Below, piece after piece: positions 25,301 to 34,620 of a stretch of DNA of 64,000 nt (position 1 is the first letter of the stretch; each line of letters begins with the position of its first letter). Under the pieces are notes generated by a model. The model ran no database searches. It was not told the origin of the DNA and worked only from the letters and a program-made list of their open reading frames with translations. The position numbers and the translations under genes were made by a program. The DNA is taken from NCBI GenBank assembly GCA_018806985.1, contig JADANN010000433.1:1302001-1366000 (forward strand). The letters run 5' to 3'. Source of the stretch: Angiostrongylus vasorum (taxonomy: Eukaryota; Nematoda; Chromadorea; Rhabditida; Metastrongylidae).

Positions 25301-27553
25301 CTTAGTAGATACTGCTGGGCTGATGAATCATCGCACCATACACCCCAACCCGACATCCAGGAACACATCCCAGCCACGATGAGGCGGTAAACAGTTGATA
25401 GTGTATCCGTCAACTTTGGTGAAATATGATTATATTTGACATGGTAATCTAATACATCGAATATCTTTATTTTATTAAAATGAAGATACATAACACCGAG
25501 GTGTGCATTCAGTACAATGCTCATCTTGCGAAAATAGTAGGTGCTTCCAACTTTAAACCAACAGATCTCAATTTGCATTGAACTTTATTAACTAATATAA
25601 AGTTCTGAGACCCATAAGACCTGTTTTCTCCCATTTATTCTTTGATACTCGTGCTGAAAGCGAAATCGAACTAATAAACGGGATTTCGTTTAACACATTA
25701 GACTTTCCCGATGTTTCCTTCGCTCGCGTTTGCAGTTACCGTATCCGATGACCTAAATTTCGACTCCAGTTTCTTAAAAATTTTAGTCCTAAACCCATTC
25801 GAAATTGAACGGATGTTCTACAACAAGGAGACATACGATCCAGACAATGTAGCGAAATCTCTTCTATAAATCTGAGTGCTTACAACTCTGATGATCAAGA
25901 AAGTATCAGTTGCCGAAAAAAAATCAACATCGAGCTTTCTACTTCGAAGCACACAGTCATTGTTTGAGCCAATTTTGCCGTCTTTTTTTAATGCAAGAAT
26001 TTTTTGAGGGTATGAAATTTAAGTGAGCGAATGAAAGTAAAATATCGACCCAAAGGAGAACTAGTGAAAGCAGTTCAATATTTGTTATCGACTTTAGCCT
26101 CTTCTATCGTGGCGTGAAATGTGGCAAATGTCGAAGAAAATTGTGCAAGAAGTGCTTTGGCAGGTATCGTAGCGAGAGTAAGAATCATCGGATCTGTGAG
26201 CCATGTGTGAAAAATATGGTAGGTAGGACTCGTCTGGTATATTTTATTAAATACTTCGTCTTCTTCATCACTATCAGCGTATTTTCTAATCTTCGCTAAC
26301 CTTCGTGCTCCTATCATCCGTCACTTTACACTTTCGTAACTCAATGTCTTTGCTCGACAACTGCTGTGCATAAATGAGGAACGTTTTTCAAAACGCCCTT
26401 GTCTTTGTCTACAAACTTATCTGTTAATAGAAAAAATAATAAGTAATAGGGAAAAATTGTGAATGTCAGGGTTTCGAGACGATTCGTCGCTCAGCGTCTG
26501 CTCAATCAAACGGACGGCCGAATGTTCTCGCAACACCGGCTGGAGGAAAAGGAATTCTACATGCCAGCATGGTAAAGGTGAGCTTGTCGTTTGATTCACT
26601 CTTTTAAATTATCAGTGGTTTGCCACTTAGCTATTGTAGCACTTTGTCGCTGGTTATATGCGCTCGTTTTTTTCTTAAAGGTGGCTTTTTCATTGTGCAA
26701 AGCTGCTTTAACACACTTAATTATCACCAACCTAACATTTGGTTCTGTTGTGTTTATGCTATGCATTCATCTTACTCGAGCTACCGCTCTAAGGAAATTT
26801 CTCAAGTCTTTATGTGCAAATATTAAGGATTGCCCACTTATTATTCAAGTCTATGGATTAGGTTTTCGAGCCGTTTCATATTCAGCTTTCTTTGTAATGA
26901 AGTTGTTTCAGTTCCGTGGTTCGCTTGGCAAAACGTTTGAGCGATACTTTGTCGTACGAAACGACTTTTGCCTTTACTCTTACTTATCGCCTGATGTGAG
27001 TCCTTCTAGTAATCACTACCTTTTTTTTTTTGAAATACGAGCATAAAATGTTGTATCTCTCGTGAAATGGCATAGTGCTGTTAGATTTTAGACTGGAAAA
27101 TAATTAGATTAGATAACTTGCAAATGAGGAAGAGATCCTGAATGAAAATCAATTTGCGTATTTTTTGTGGCGTAAATAATTTCTTTAAGCTCTATTGTGA
27201 ATCATTTATAAGAAGATACTTCGATTCTAGCTTCATGTTAGGTTTTAGTCAAATCTTAGCAGTTAGGGCAAGTTTGCTATCGTAGAACTCGCTCTTGTTC
27301 CACGAACATTACCACTGAAAATGCTGCCCTTGACTAGCAACTTACTTCATTTTAGGAGGAATGTGCATTGGCAATGTTGCCATTACCAGGATGTGAGGTG
27401 AAGCTGTGCGGTGAACGCTTCACTTTCTCACTTCGGGTCGGATCTCGCAGGATGTACACGGTGACCGTAGAAGACGAGCAGAATCAGCTGCGTTGGATGG
27501 CCGTGCTGGACCTCGCAGCGAACGCCCAACTGCAACAAGCGCCTGAGAACTGA
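15074..27553 (+). CDS. exc-5: FGD-family Rho guanine-nucleotide exchange factor (DH-PH-FYVE-PH)
   Basis: Multi-exon gene. Firm exons: 15074-15162, 19276-19387, 19494-19717, 20756-20894, 21342-21428, 21630-21740, 21837-21935, 22088-22228, 22898-22992, 24243-24334, 24470-24543, 26098-26218, 26470-26577, 26912-26995 and 27356-27553 (stop TGA at 27551). All have AG/GT borders, and phases agree except at one junction (see the PH1 entry). FGD proteins activate Cdc42-type GTPases by nucleotide exchange and bind membranes through PH and FYVE domains; the single C. elegans member, exc-5, shapes the excretory canal. The visible part gives about 590 residues: an acidic N-terminal stretch, DH, PH1, FYVE-like and PH2. 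The true start was not found, and 12860-12944 is a likely further exon. Introns hold SINEs and a LINE. The family assignment is firm; orthology to exc-5 is inferred. Confidence 0.93.
15163..15574. other. Intron sequence, nothing recognised
   Basis: FGD intron sequence between the acidic exon and the 3' end of LINE copy 2. AT-rich, with no repeat or RNA gene seen. Confidence 0.4.
15575..18800 (-). mobile_element. RTE-type LINE, copy 2, inside an FGD intron
   Basis: Near-complete element on the strand opposite the host gene. The 5' region lies at 18625-18800. The endonuclease spans 18620 down to about 17880, with [23 protein letters not shown] and [12 protein letters not shown]; the last is an intact endonuclease motif. 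Reverse transcriptase lies at about 17100-16150, with [14 protein letters not shown] and [11 protein letters not shown], the intact catalytic aspartate pair. The C-terminal part at 16060-15600 includes [14 protein letters not shown]. Frameshifts separate these blocks, so no single ORF survives. The 3' end near 15575 carries a short 'ggtgaaacaggtga' repeat. Best preserved of the three copies at its catalytic residues. Confidence 0.92.
18801..19275. other. Intron sequence, nothing recognised
   Basis: FGD intron between the 5' end of LINE copy 2 and the acceptor of the exon at 19276. The 5' end of the LINE may extend slightly into it. Confidence 0.4.
19494..21740 (+). CDS. exc-5: FGD DH (RhoGEF) domain exons
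   Basis: Four exons (19494-19717, 20756-20894, 21342-21428, 21630-21740) encode the Dbl-homology exchange domain. The first helix block reads [18 protein letters not shown] (CR1). The middle block contains [20 protein letters not shown] and then [18 protein letters not shown] (CR2). The third exon contains [14 protein letters not shown] (CR3), the most conserved DH signature, close to P-V-Q-R-I-P-R-Y-E-L-L-L-K in vertebrate FGDs. The last exon ([17 protein letters not shown] onward) forms the C-terminal helix. Lengths 224, 139, 87 and 111 keep one open frame. No DH core residue looks lost, so exchange activity is plausible. Confidence 0.94.
19761..20035 (+). repeat. S1 tRNA-derived SINE inside an FGD intron
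   Basis: Plus-strand copy only about 45 bases after a DH-domain exon. A box TGGCGCAGTGG at 19766-19776 and B-box-like GGAATCGAACTCC at 19802-19814. The body follows, then a short 'tttatcccctatccttttt' tail. Same orientation as the gene. Confidence 0.88.
20340..20520 (+). repeat. S2 SINE copy
   Basis: Contains 'gtgtggtgggaagcgcgtta', a run of nine C, 'cgttccccaccgcaga' and 'caaatatctcaccatcattg'. Sits in the FGD intron between the first two DH exons. Confidence 0.7.
21070..21200 (-). repeat. Penelope-type 3'-end fragment with stem-loop
   Basis: Read on the minus strand: 'ccaggctCTGAGGA', AGGCG-aaat-CCGCC, GAAACGTCAGC. Nearly identical to the 3' module at 53870-53960, so it comes from the same Penelope-like family. 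Lies in an FGD intron between DH exons. Confidence 0.65.
21837..24334 (+). CDS. exc-5: FGD first PH domain exons, with a one-base frame break
   Basis: Four exons (21837-21935, 22088-22228, 22898-22992, 24243-24334). They read [15 protein letters not shown] and ELLKTGTLQ (start of the PH fold), [17 protein letters not shown] (central strands, close to L-I-L-F-N-D in FGDs), [17 protein letters not shown] and [17 protein letters not shown] (C-terminal helix with the invariant Trp). All junctions keep phase except the third to fourth: exon 22898-22992 leaves two bases, but the next exon needs one. Removing one T from the run at 22985-22989 would restore phase. It is either a base-call error, a real frameshift, or an unseen microexon. 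Confidence 0.88.
22230..22897. other. FGD intron, nothing recognised
   Basis: Intron inside the PH1 coding region. The part near 22430-22690 is less AT-rich than its surroundings but has no convincing exon signals on either strand. Confidence 0.4.
22993..24242. other. FGD intron, nothing recognised; short tandem repeat
   Basis: Intron following the frame-break junction. A 26-base unit ('ctcatctcactatttctta' plus 'aatggct') is repeated in tandem at about 24129-24180. A microexon hidden here would be the non-error explanation of the PH1 phase problem. Confidence 0.45.
24470..26218 (+). CDS. exc-5: FGD FYVE-like zinc-finger exons
   Basis: Two exons (24470-24543, 26098-26218). Zinc ligands occur as four CxxC pairs: CADC, then CGKC, CKKC and CEPC, with the FSLF-type core ([16 protein letters not shown]) between the first two. 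In canonical FYVE domains the second pair is preceded by R-(R/K)-H-H-C-R, which binds phosphatidylinositol-3-phosphate. Here the same place reads R-G-V-K-C, so both histidines are absent. The fold should form, but lipid choice may differ. The 1.55 kb intron between the exons holds an R3 repeat with an internal duplication. Confidence 0.9.
24915..25397 (+). repeat. R3 repeat with tandem duplication of its 3' half
   Basis: Starts like other R3 copies, then the block from the 'ggatcctagtactggctta' stretch to the end occurs twice (about 25088-25227 and 25235-25395). The second unit is diverged. Located in the FGD intron between the two FYVE exons. Confidence 0.75.
25398..26097. other. FGD intron, nothing recognised
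   Basis: AT-rich intron sequence after the R3 repeat and before the second FYVE exon. Confidence 0.4.
26470..27553 (+). CDS. exc-5: FGD linker and C-terminal second PH domain exons
   Basis: Three exons (26470-26577, 26912-26995, 27356-27553). A serine- and proline-containing linker ([19 protein letters not shown]) leads to [15 protein letters not shown] and [15 protein letters not shown], the first strands of a PH domain. The last exon gives the remaining strands and the C-terminal helix with [15 protein letters not shown], which contains the invariant PH Trp, and ends at a TGA 11 codons later. A second PH after FYVE is the standard FGD ending. No AATAAA was seen close to the stop; the first one is near 28117. 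Confidence 0.92.
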
Positions 27554-28500
27554 CACAACAACGGATTTTGCGCGTCGTTTGAGATGTTTTTCAAGTGCCA
27601 ACTTATAGTAATATATGCAAAACTATGTTCACTTCAAAGCACGTTGAAATAGAACTGATGTCTAGTCGCATACTCTTGCCGTAAACTGCATTCTTTTACG
27701 AAAGGACCAGAACGGTCGTCATCGTCATCGTAATTTGAGAAGTTTACGAGCTATAATAGTAAATTCTTCAGTTCTCAGTTTTATAAACAGTCATTTCGTT
27801 CTCAGTGCGAAAATCCAACCACGGGCCGTAAAATGATTCTAGTCTGCTCTTTATCGTCACATCATCAACTCATATCAATTGCCCCTTGTCGTCACATTGA
27901 CAACTCATATCAATTGCTCGTCTAGCTGTGTTACTTCTAACATGAGTACCGTATTATCTTCAGTACTGTACAGAATCTCTCTTCTCTCACTTCTTGACTT
28001 TTTCATTGGCCTCTTGATCCGATGAGCATTGTTCATACACGCATGTGCTGCTAAGTTCGGAGTTCTTCTCTCATTTGTGCTTGACTTTTACTGTACAAAG
28101 TGCATGGTGTAAGTATAATAAAAATTACGTTTCTGTGCACTGTCGACCTATCAGCCGTTTCTCTGTCGTACAGCGGAAAGGTTTGATATCGGAAAAAGCT
28201 GCAAGGTTAATGGATTCACCGTACACACCTTCGAAAAAATAATCAGAATTCCATTTTCAGAAACAATTTTAAGAGTACAGTGTACAGGTGCCGTAAATAA
28301 CAGGTTGAATTCTGAGTCCATTCAGGCACTCCAATTTTTGAGTTTTCTATTGCTGCTCTTGCAGCGGAATAGCTAGACTACCGTGCAATGTACATGGTTA
28401 TTGCTTCGATCCGTCTTGGGCCAAACAAGACTCCAACACTCTAGGATCGGAAAATTACTATCGGACTTTATCTATATAATTGTTACAAACTGCCCTTGTT
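27554..28500. other. 3' flank of the FGD gene
   Basis: Holds the untranslated region. An AATAAA-containing stretch occurs near 28117, more than 550 bases after the stop. A duplicated 'caactcatatcaattgc' phrase occurs at about 27868 and 27900. No further exon recognised. Confidence 0.4.
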
Positions 28501-28680
28501 GAGCTGACGTGAGATTGTAATCAGCTGTTGTTGTTGTTGTTTGTTGTTTGTTGTTGTTGTTGTTGTTGTTGTCGTTATGATTTTTTCTTCGAGGCTAACG
28601 TTTTTTCGAGTTCGCTTTCCTCAGGGCCGCTTTGTTTTGTTTGGGACCATATGGTGTTCTTCACGTGGAATGACCAGTGT
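28500..28680 (-). repeat. Penelope-type 3'-end fragment with (TTG)n tract
   Basis: A (TTG)n/(TTTG)n tract at about 28522-28573 is followed by the minus-strand module CTGAGGA, aagcg...cg, AAAACGTTAGCC. Same combination as at 2640-2770, so the tract probably belongs to the element. Confidence 0.55.
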
Positions 28681-28989
28681 ATTATCATTATCAAACTTGA
28701 CTTGTAGGTTCAAAAACATTGTACCCCAGCAGTAGAGTAGAGGTCGTTGTATAGGCCACATACGTGCTCACCCACCTTTGCGATGCTTAATGGAGCTAAA
28801 TGCGTGGTGAATCCATAGTGGACTGATCACTGCTGAACACTCTATGCTTTTACCTTAAGTTTTTATTTACTGGCTCTCCTTTTTTCAAGGCAGAACATGA
28901 TATGAAATTGAGCCTTTGCTAAGGGTAATCGTGGATTGGGAACCTAAATGCGCTCCCAAATTTCGCTCGTATCTCAGCATCTTTGTGGT

Positions 28990-29300
28990 TATAACCTTTA
29001 TCTATTTTCTTTTTATTGATGCTGAGATATTTGCAAAACTCCGAACCGCAGGTGTCTGCGGTGGGGGAAAAAAATCGATGTAACTAGCTGAGAGACAGTC
29101 GAAACGAAGGACCCGCATGGTGTGGTGGTGAACGCGCTAATGTCCTTTCCGGGTAGTAGCGCGTTCACCACCACCCCATCGGGTCCTTCGTTTCGCCTGT
29201 CTCTCAGCTAGTTAAATCGATTTTTTGCCATCAGCAATCACCCGTCAGCGGGATTGATCTGGGCAGCCCAAATCGGCAACGAACCCAGTTGAGCTGAGGC
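28990..29300. repeat. S2 SINE palindrome (long hairpin)
   Basis: Arms of about 70 bases at 29069-29139 and 29157-29227 are near-perfect reverse complements around a loop of about 17 bases. Each arm runs from an 'atcgat' block through 'ctagctgagagaca' and 'acgaaggaccc' into 'gtggtggtgaacgcgct'. Two S2 heads thus face each other. Flanked by further S2 pieces at 29015-29065 and 29228-29300. Confidence 0.85.
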
Positions 29301-29928
29301 TGCTGTTATAATCACAATTTTAACTTATTACTTACCGCCTACTACCCTACATTTTCTTTTTGTTTCCATGCAAGCTAGCTGTCAGTACGGCAGTAAACAT
29401 CGAGAGCTGCTGGTTTTTGTTTCTTGTTAACCACTTATTGATCGAGTATTTACTTATTTCAGATTAATTGTATTAAAAATGAAGCCATTTCCTTAGCTCG
29501 AAATCTGTGAAGTTCATCAATATCTGGTTCAGCGTTCGTCGACAAGTGTGACGTTTCTATACAAGTTAGGAAAAGCTGGAAATCGTTATTCGTAATCTTA
29601 GATATTGCAGTGCTTTCTTCATAAATCTCTTCAAGAAAGGACTATACTATAGAGAGAGTACAGCATCCTGATAGCCGACAAATGGATCGTATGAAAACTC
29701 TTTACCAGTCATTTCCGTATCACAATAGTTCTCAGAAACCTAGAAAAACAGCGCTATTATTTTTTTGCAATATAGTTTCTATTGAGTATCGGTAGTTTAA
29801 AATCAATGAAAACCCCTTTATTAAATGGTAGCTCTCAGTAAGTATCTTTCAAGATGAATTCTACTTCTAGTTGACTTTTTTTTATTTACTGTCTTTTTCT
29901 AGTTTTCACGGCAAGGTATCATTTATTT

Positions 29929-30582
29929 GCAAAACTCCCAATCGCAGGTGTCTACGGTGAGGAACGAACGAGCTATTGTCCTTTGCGGGAGTAACACGCT
30001 CACCACCACACCATGCAGAACCTTCGTTTCGCCTGTCTCCCAGCTAGTTCTATCGATCACTGCCATCAGCAATCACCCGTCAACGGGATTGATTCTGATT
30101 GATCTGGGGGGCCCAAATCAGCATTGAACCAGTTGAGCGGACGCTGTAGTTAAAATTCACAATGTTGAGTTTTTTTATTTATATATATCTTTTTTATACA
30201 AAACTTCGCACCGCAGGTGCCTGCAGTGGGGTAAGAGAAAAGAGAGTTTTGCAAATAGCTCCGCATCATCGTAGTGGATCAAGTAATACCCTGCCGTGAA
30301 AACTAGTAAAAGGCAGTAAATTTTAAAAAAAGTTAACATTGTGAATTTCAAGTATAGCCTCGGCTTAACTGGGTTCAATGCCGATTTGGGCTCCCCAGAT
30401 CAATCCCGTTGACGGGTGATTGCTGATGGCAGTGATCGACAGAACTAGCTGAGAGAAAGGCGAAGCGAAGGACCCGCATGGTGTGGTGGTGAGCGCGTTA
30501 CTCCCCGGAAAGGACAATAGCGCGTTCGTTCCCCACCACAGACACCTGTGGTCCGGAGTTTTGCAAATATCTCAGCATCATC
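29929..30582. repeat. Inverted pair of S2 SINEs
   Basis: A minus-strand S2 copy at 29929-30160 and a plus-strand copy at about 30338-30582 share the same block order in mirror image, ending in 'cccgttgacgggtgattg' and 'gggttcaatgccgatttggg' blocks toward the centre. A spacer of about 180 bases holds an extra S2 fragment (30195-30250). The whole unit could fold into a long stem. Confidence 0.8.
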
Positions 30583-30719
30583 GTGGTTGTCTATTGCTAA
30601 TATTTCAAAACCGACTTTCCTTTAATCTCGGTGCTGTTTAGTTTGGTTCTGGTTTTGTTTGTCAGTTTTGAAATATCGTTATAGCTCTTTTCTAGTGATA
30701 ATGATACCGACTTCTGCAG

Positions 30720-30975
30720 GATTGATTGTCCGGGGAAGGCAAGTTACTATCACAGGACAATCACAACGATCAACCATCAGCATCCTGCATAAAAAGGCAT
30801 CAACGAGTGAGTATGCCTCATTCGAGAGATGGTTTTCTGAGGAAGACGCAACTCGATACGAAAGCGAAGGTGCCACATCAAGACGAAGAAGAACTGGTGG
30901 AATATCGACTCGGGTCGTCAGCTCTGATGAAGACGAAAACGTCGAAACGTTAACCGAATAAAATCTCTTGCCAGT
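30720..30975 (+). repeat. Penelope-type 3'-end fragment with stem-loop
   Basis: Ends with CTGATGA, A-GACG-aaaa-CGTC, GAAACGTTAACC and then 'gaataaaat'. The upstream 200 bases match 54000-54200 ('aggacaatcac', 'atgcctcattcgaga'), so two related copies exist. An open frame (30659-30961) covers it but carries no domain. Confidence 0.55.
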
Positions 30976-32424
30976 GGCAAAAACTACACAGGGAGGGAAA
31001 AATGTCGTTACGCTCCATAAGCTTTTCATCTCTTTGAACCTGTTCGTTGACTTACCTTACCCGACACCACCTTGGTATCTATGCGTTTCCGTCTTCGGCC
31101 AGAGTTATTCAGTTTGATTCGCTTCGGCTTATTCGTCGCAATTCCAGCTGAATCTCTTGCTATTTTTTTTCTTAATGGTAGAGTTGCTTCCGCTATCTCG
31201 TAAGAAATGGTGGACATCGTATTTTCTTCTACGATATTCTCCAACAAACTTGCCTGCCGAAATCATACATACTTGCTATACATTTGACATCCAAAAAAAA
31301 ATTCTCTACTTTTTGTTCAGCAGTTATGTTTGAACACATCAGTATTCGTCTAACTGCAACCTGAAGAGCAGGAAATGTGTCAGCTGCTCCTATCTATGGC
31401 CACTGCTACAATTTTAAACTTGCGATTCCCTCTTCTACTAGCGCATTACGAAATAGTCTTATCATCATGAGTGTCAATGGCGCGCTCGATAACGCTATCT
31501 TTTTTCTGCTTTAGCAGCGCTCAAGTTTACGAGACGTATGCTCAGGCAACATAGATATAATAGTAGAATCAAAGAGGTGAGAAAAAAAGTCGGTTGTGTT
31601 CACTAGATTCACGATGCTTTTTTAACTTTTCCAGACCTCTTGTTTCCTAATGCTCGGAATTGGGGCAAAGTTATTCGTCATGTTCATGCCCAAAGACATT
31701 TTCGTGGCAGGATAGTGTTATCGTGGTTGTAAAGTTGCTGTACGCTGTATCTTATCCTTGAAGTATCTTTGTGAATTGAACACGACGCCACTGTCGTCCA
31801 AACCTGAGACGATACCCACTTTCAGATTAAAAATTAGACTCGCAGATACGCACACTTGTTATCAGGTTGTTTTATATTAGTCAGAAGCCTTAGACTCTAG
31901 CGGATAACACGTAAAGAGCAGAAACTTTATGTTGACGAGGGCTGTTGGTATGTAGGGATGGAAAGATGGGCTCGTTTCTTGCTTCTATGCCTGACTTTTT
32001 TCTTCATTCAACATATTAGCTCAGAGTTGCGAGATTTAACCTTTACCTAAACAACAAGTTGACGTCAGAGAGATATCAGTAAATGGAGAAGTGAGATAAC
32101 GAACCAACGATTGACGTTAAACGATGATTACTCAAGGGAAAAGAAAAACTGTATTAACGAAGGCGGAGAAAAGGTCAAATATACACACCTAGAAATAAAC
32201 ATCTAAAAAGAGCGGGTCTTCAAGAATAATATGAAGCCGACATTCTGATGGTATCCTAAAATGATGGAAACTGTTGCAGAGATTTCTATGCAAATAAATT
32301 TCTACTTCTAGATAATGCAAAAAACATGACGGTCCCGTAATTTTGGATCAACGACGGCATCGCTTAGACAAAACCTCTTAACTGTGATTGTATGGTCCGA
32401 GCGAAGTGGTACCGCAATAGTAAG
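30976..32424. other. Intergenic, nothing recognised
   Basis: Between the FGD and lipase genes. Near 31050-31250 a minus-strand frame is rich in Lys and Arg but has no known domain. No repeat identified. Confidence 0.4.
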
Positions 32425-32795
32425 GATAAGAGGATGAAGCTCTCGGCGTTGATCAATTCAGGAGGGACACGAGGGATGCGCCATGCATTCGACTTCCATT
32501 AGGCATCGTTTGGAGGTGATTGAATGCGTATCTGACCCTTACAATAATTCGCGGTGGCCTACCGCTGTATCGAGCCATTGCTGTCCTTCCAGACAAGTAA
32601 ATTCCATGCACTTCAGCTACTGACTATACCTATGGATTCATTCTTATTGTTCTATTTAACAACTGAATTATTTTACATTTACCATGATACCAATGTGCTG
32701 ACCGCGGAGGAATGAATGGCTTGGTGGGCCGTGGGCGTGGTAGTCGATCCCATGGGTGCTGCAGGGCGCCTCCGACCACTGCCCCACACGCACCT
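32425..32795 (-). repeat. S1 SINE interrupted by about 80 bases
   Basis: The tail ('ctctcggcgttgatcaattc') starts near 32435 and the head ('cacttgccccacacgc'-like) ends near 32795. The normally continuous 'ccagacaagtctggtacc' is split after 'agacaagt' (32603) and resumes at about 32685, with foreign AT-rich sequence between. Confidence 0.75.
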
Positions 32796-34204
32796 TTTTC
32801 TTCTTCAGTTACACACAGAATACTCGATCTTGTTTCAGCCATGAATTGATATTGGAGAATAGAACATGAAGATTTTAGAAATCATTGCCAACTTGACCAT
32901 TCTGGAATGGAATTGAGATTATAGTATCTTTCCGTGTTCGCCTTGCTCAAAATCCTCCCATGCAGGGTAACGGGAAAGCGGTCCTTTGTTTTTGCCGGTC
33001 TTAGCGATAAATACCCACTGCTAACATGTCAGGGTTTTCTGTACTCAACTTGGAACATTTTAGTTACAGAAGACTCTGAACAACAACCAGTGCGCTTCCC
33101 AGTAAATTGATGGTAATCTGTTGGCAAAATGAAAGGGATAAATGCAATCCGTAAATATGCAAATCTGCCCATTCACGCGTCTGTAAATATTTTACACAAA
33201 AATCAGAAAGTGTAGCCCATTCCGTCTCAATACGGACTAGCAGTTCGGCGTTCTAATCAAGCTCTTTCTGAGAACAAGTACAAGGTTGCTTTCGTCCTCA
33301 TTTTATCAGCTGTCCTTCACCCGTTTATGCACGCACGTAGCCATCCTAGTTAACCCACTTCATATGACTTAGTGAGAAGATAGGTGGATGAAGACTATGT
33401 CGACGATGAAAAAAATCATTTTTACGATTTTCACACTGTATGTGTGCTATCATAAAGGTTAGGTAATATAAGTGAACCTCCATATTTTTTGTTATTTATA
33501 ATAAAGTGACTGAGTTTCAAGTGATTTATTAGTGTTTTAAATCAATGTGACACGTTGATCTGCTCTTTATCGCACTGTACTCTTGTCGGATGCTCTTATA
33601 GAAGTATCACATAGATGCAAAATGTGATTCCTAAGCCAACAACAGAACCCGTGAAGTTGTTAAGTAACAAAAAATTGCAAAAGTGCATGGAGTATCAGTG
33701 TTCTAGGTGTGCTTGAACAACTGAAACAACTAGGAGAAAGTGAAAAAGCATGACCGACTAATGACAGCTGTTTGACCCCACCAATATCCATCTTTGGATG
33801 GTCTGTCTTCAATAGTTAGCTGCACGGAAACGACACTCGTTTCTGTTCTTTATCGTCATCGTCGTGATAGTGGCCTCTTTCGAGCACGTCCGACTTGCCA
33901 GTATCATTCTATGATCCATAAATCGTTTCCAGCTGCTAAAACAATTGTTTGATATGACCCACAAACAAGTTTTCCAAGTAACTGCTATGTGCTAGTTATA
34001 GAGGACGCTTTCGCAGCCAGAAATAGTGTTTTGTCCTCTTTTCCTTTATTTGTCTTCAACCTTTCTTGAATTTCTCCTTGTGTTCCATACAGTAATAGGT
34101 TCAGTCTACACGTATTTTCTATTCTTTGATCTCGTCCAACATTTTTATGGTAATTAACTGCTTTTCTTCAATGAGCAAACACAAGGTTGGCATTCAAAGA
34201 GATT
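32796..34204. other. Intergenic, nothing recognised
   Basis: AT-rich sequence with no exon-like segment, RNA gene or known repeat visible. Confidence 0.4.
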
Positions 34205-34508
34205 CATACCCCAGCAGCTCCCCCCAAGCTGAGAAGGAGTCCGGCGTTTTCATCAGAAAGCCCAGCTAAGAGTAAACCAGTACCAGGATCCGCCACCGTC
34301 CTGGTTTCAAACTAGTTGCATGATGGCAAATCACCCTCTGATCCACAAAGGCGGCGACTGCCTGTGATGGTGTTAACCTAGGGCAGGCTTTAGCTAAGCT
34401 AACTTCGGTACTCCAGAGAACCACAATGGCTAAACCAGCAATGCTCCGAAAAGTGGAAATTATGCTGGGACTCGTAAAATCAGTGAAGACGGTCCATCCA
34501 ATTGTCCA
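34205..34508 (-). repeat. R3 repeat
   Basis: Minus-strand copy running from the 'cttctcagcttgg' block to the hairpin start near 34500. It lacks the last part of the consensus and the GGCCCGT/GCGGGCC pair is degraded. Confidence 0.7.
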
Positions 34509-34529
34509 AATAATTATTAGCACATAATA

Positions 34530-34620
34530 GCTGACTTATAGGCGGTATTGCCTTCTTCAGAGCCTTGACGTATTACAGTCCATTTTTGTTAGTTGTTTAA
34601 TAATCCTAATTGTAATAATT
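34530..34620 (-). repeat. Penelope-type 3'-end fragment
   Basis: Minus strand: 'aaggctctgaagaaggcaat', then ACCGCCTATAAGTCAGC. Recognisable but with a changed core. Confidence 0.45.

Noticed and set aside
28541..28735. Open frame starting with a run of valines
   Set aside because: It is the translation of the (TTG)n tract and a Penelope-type 3' relic; there is no independent sign of coding.
30659..30961. 100-codon open frame ending in an acidic tail
   Set aside because: Coincides with a repeat shared with 54000-54235, where the frame is broken.
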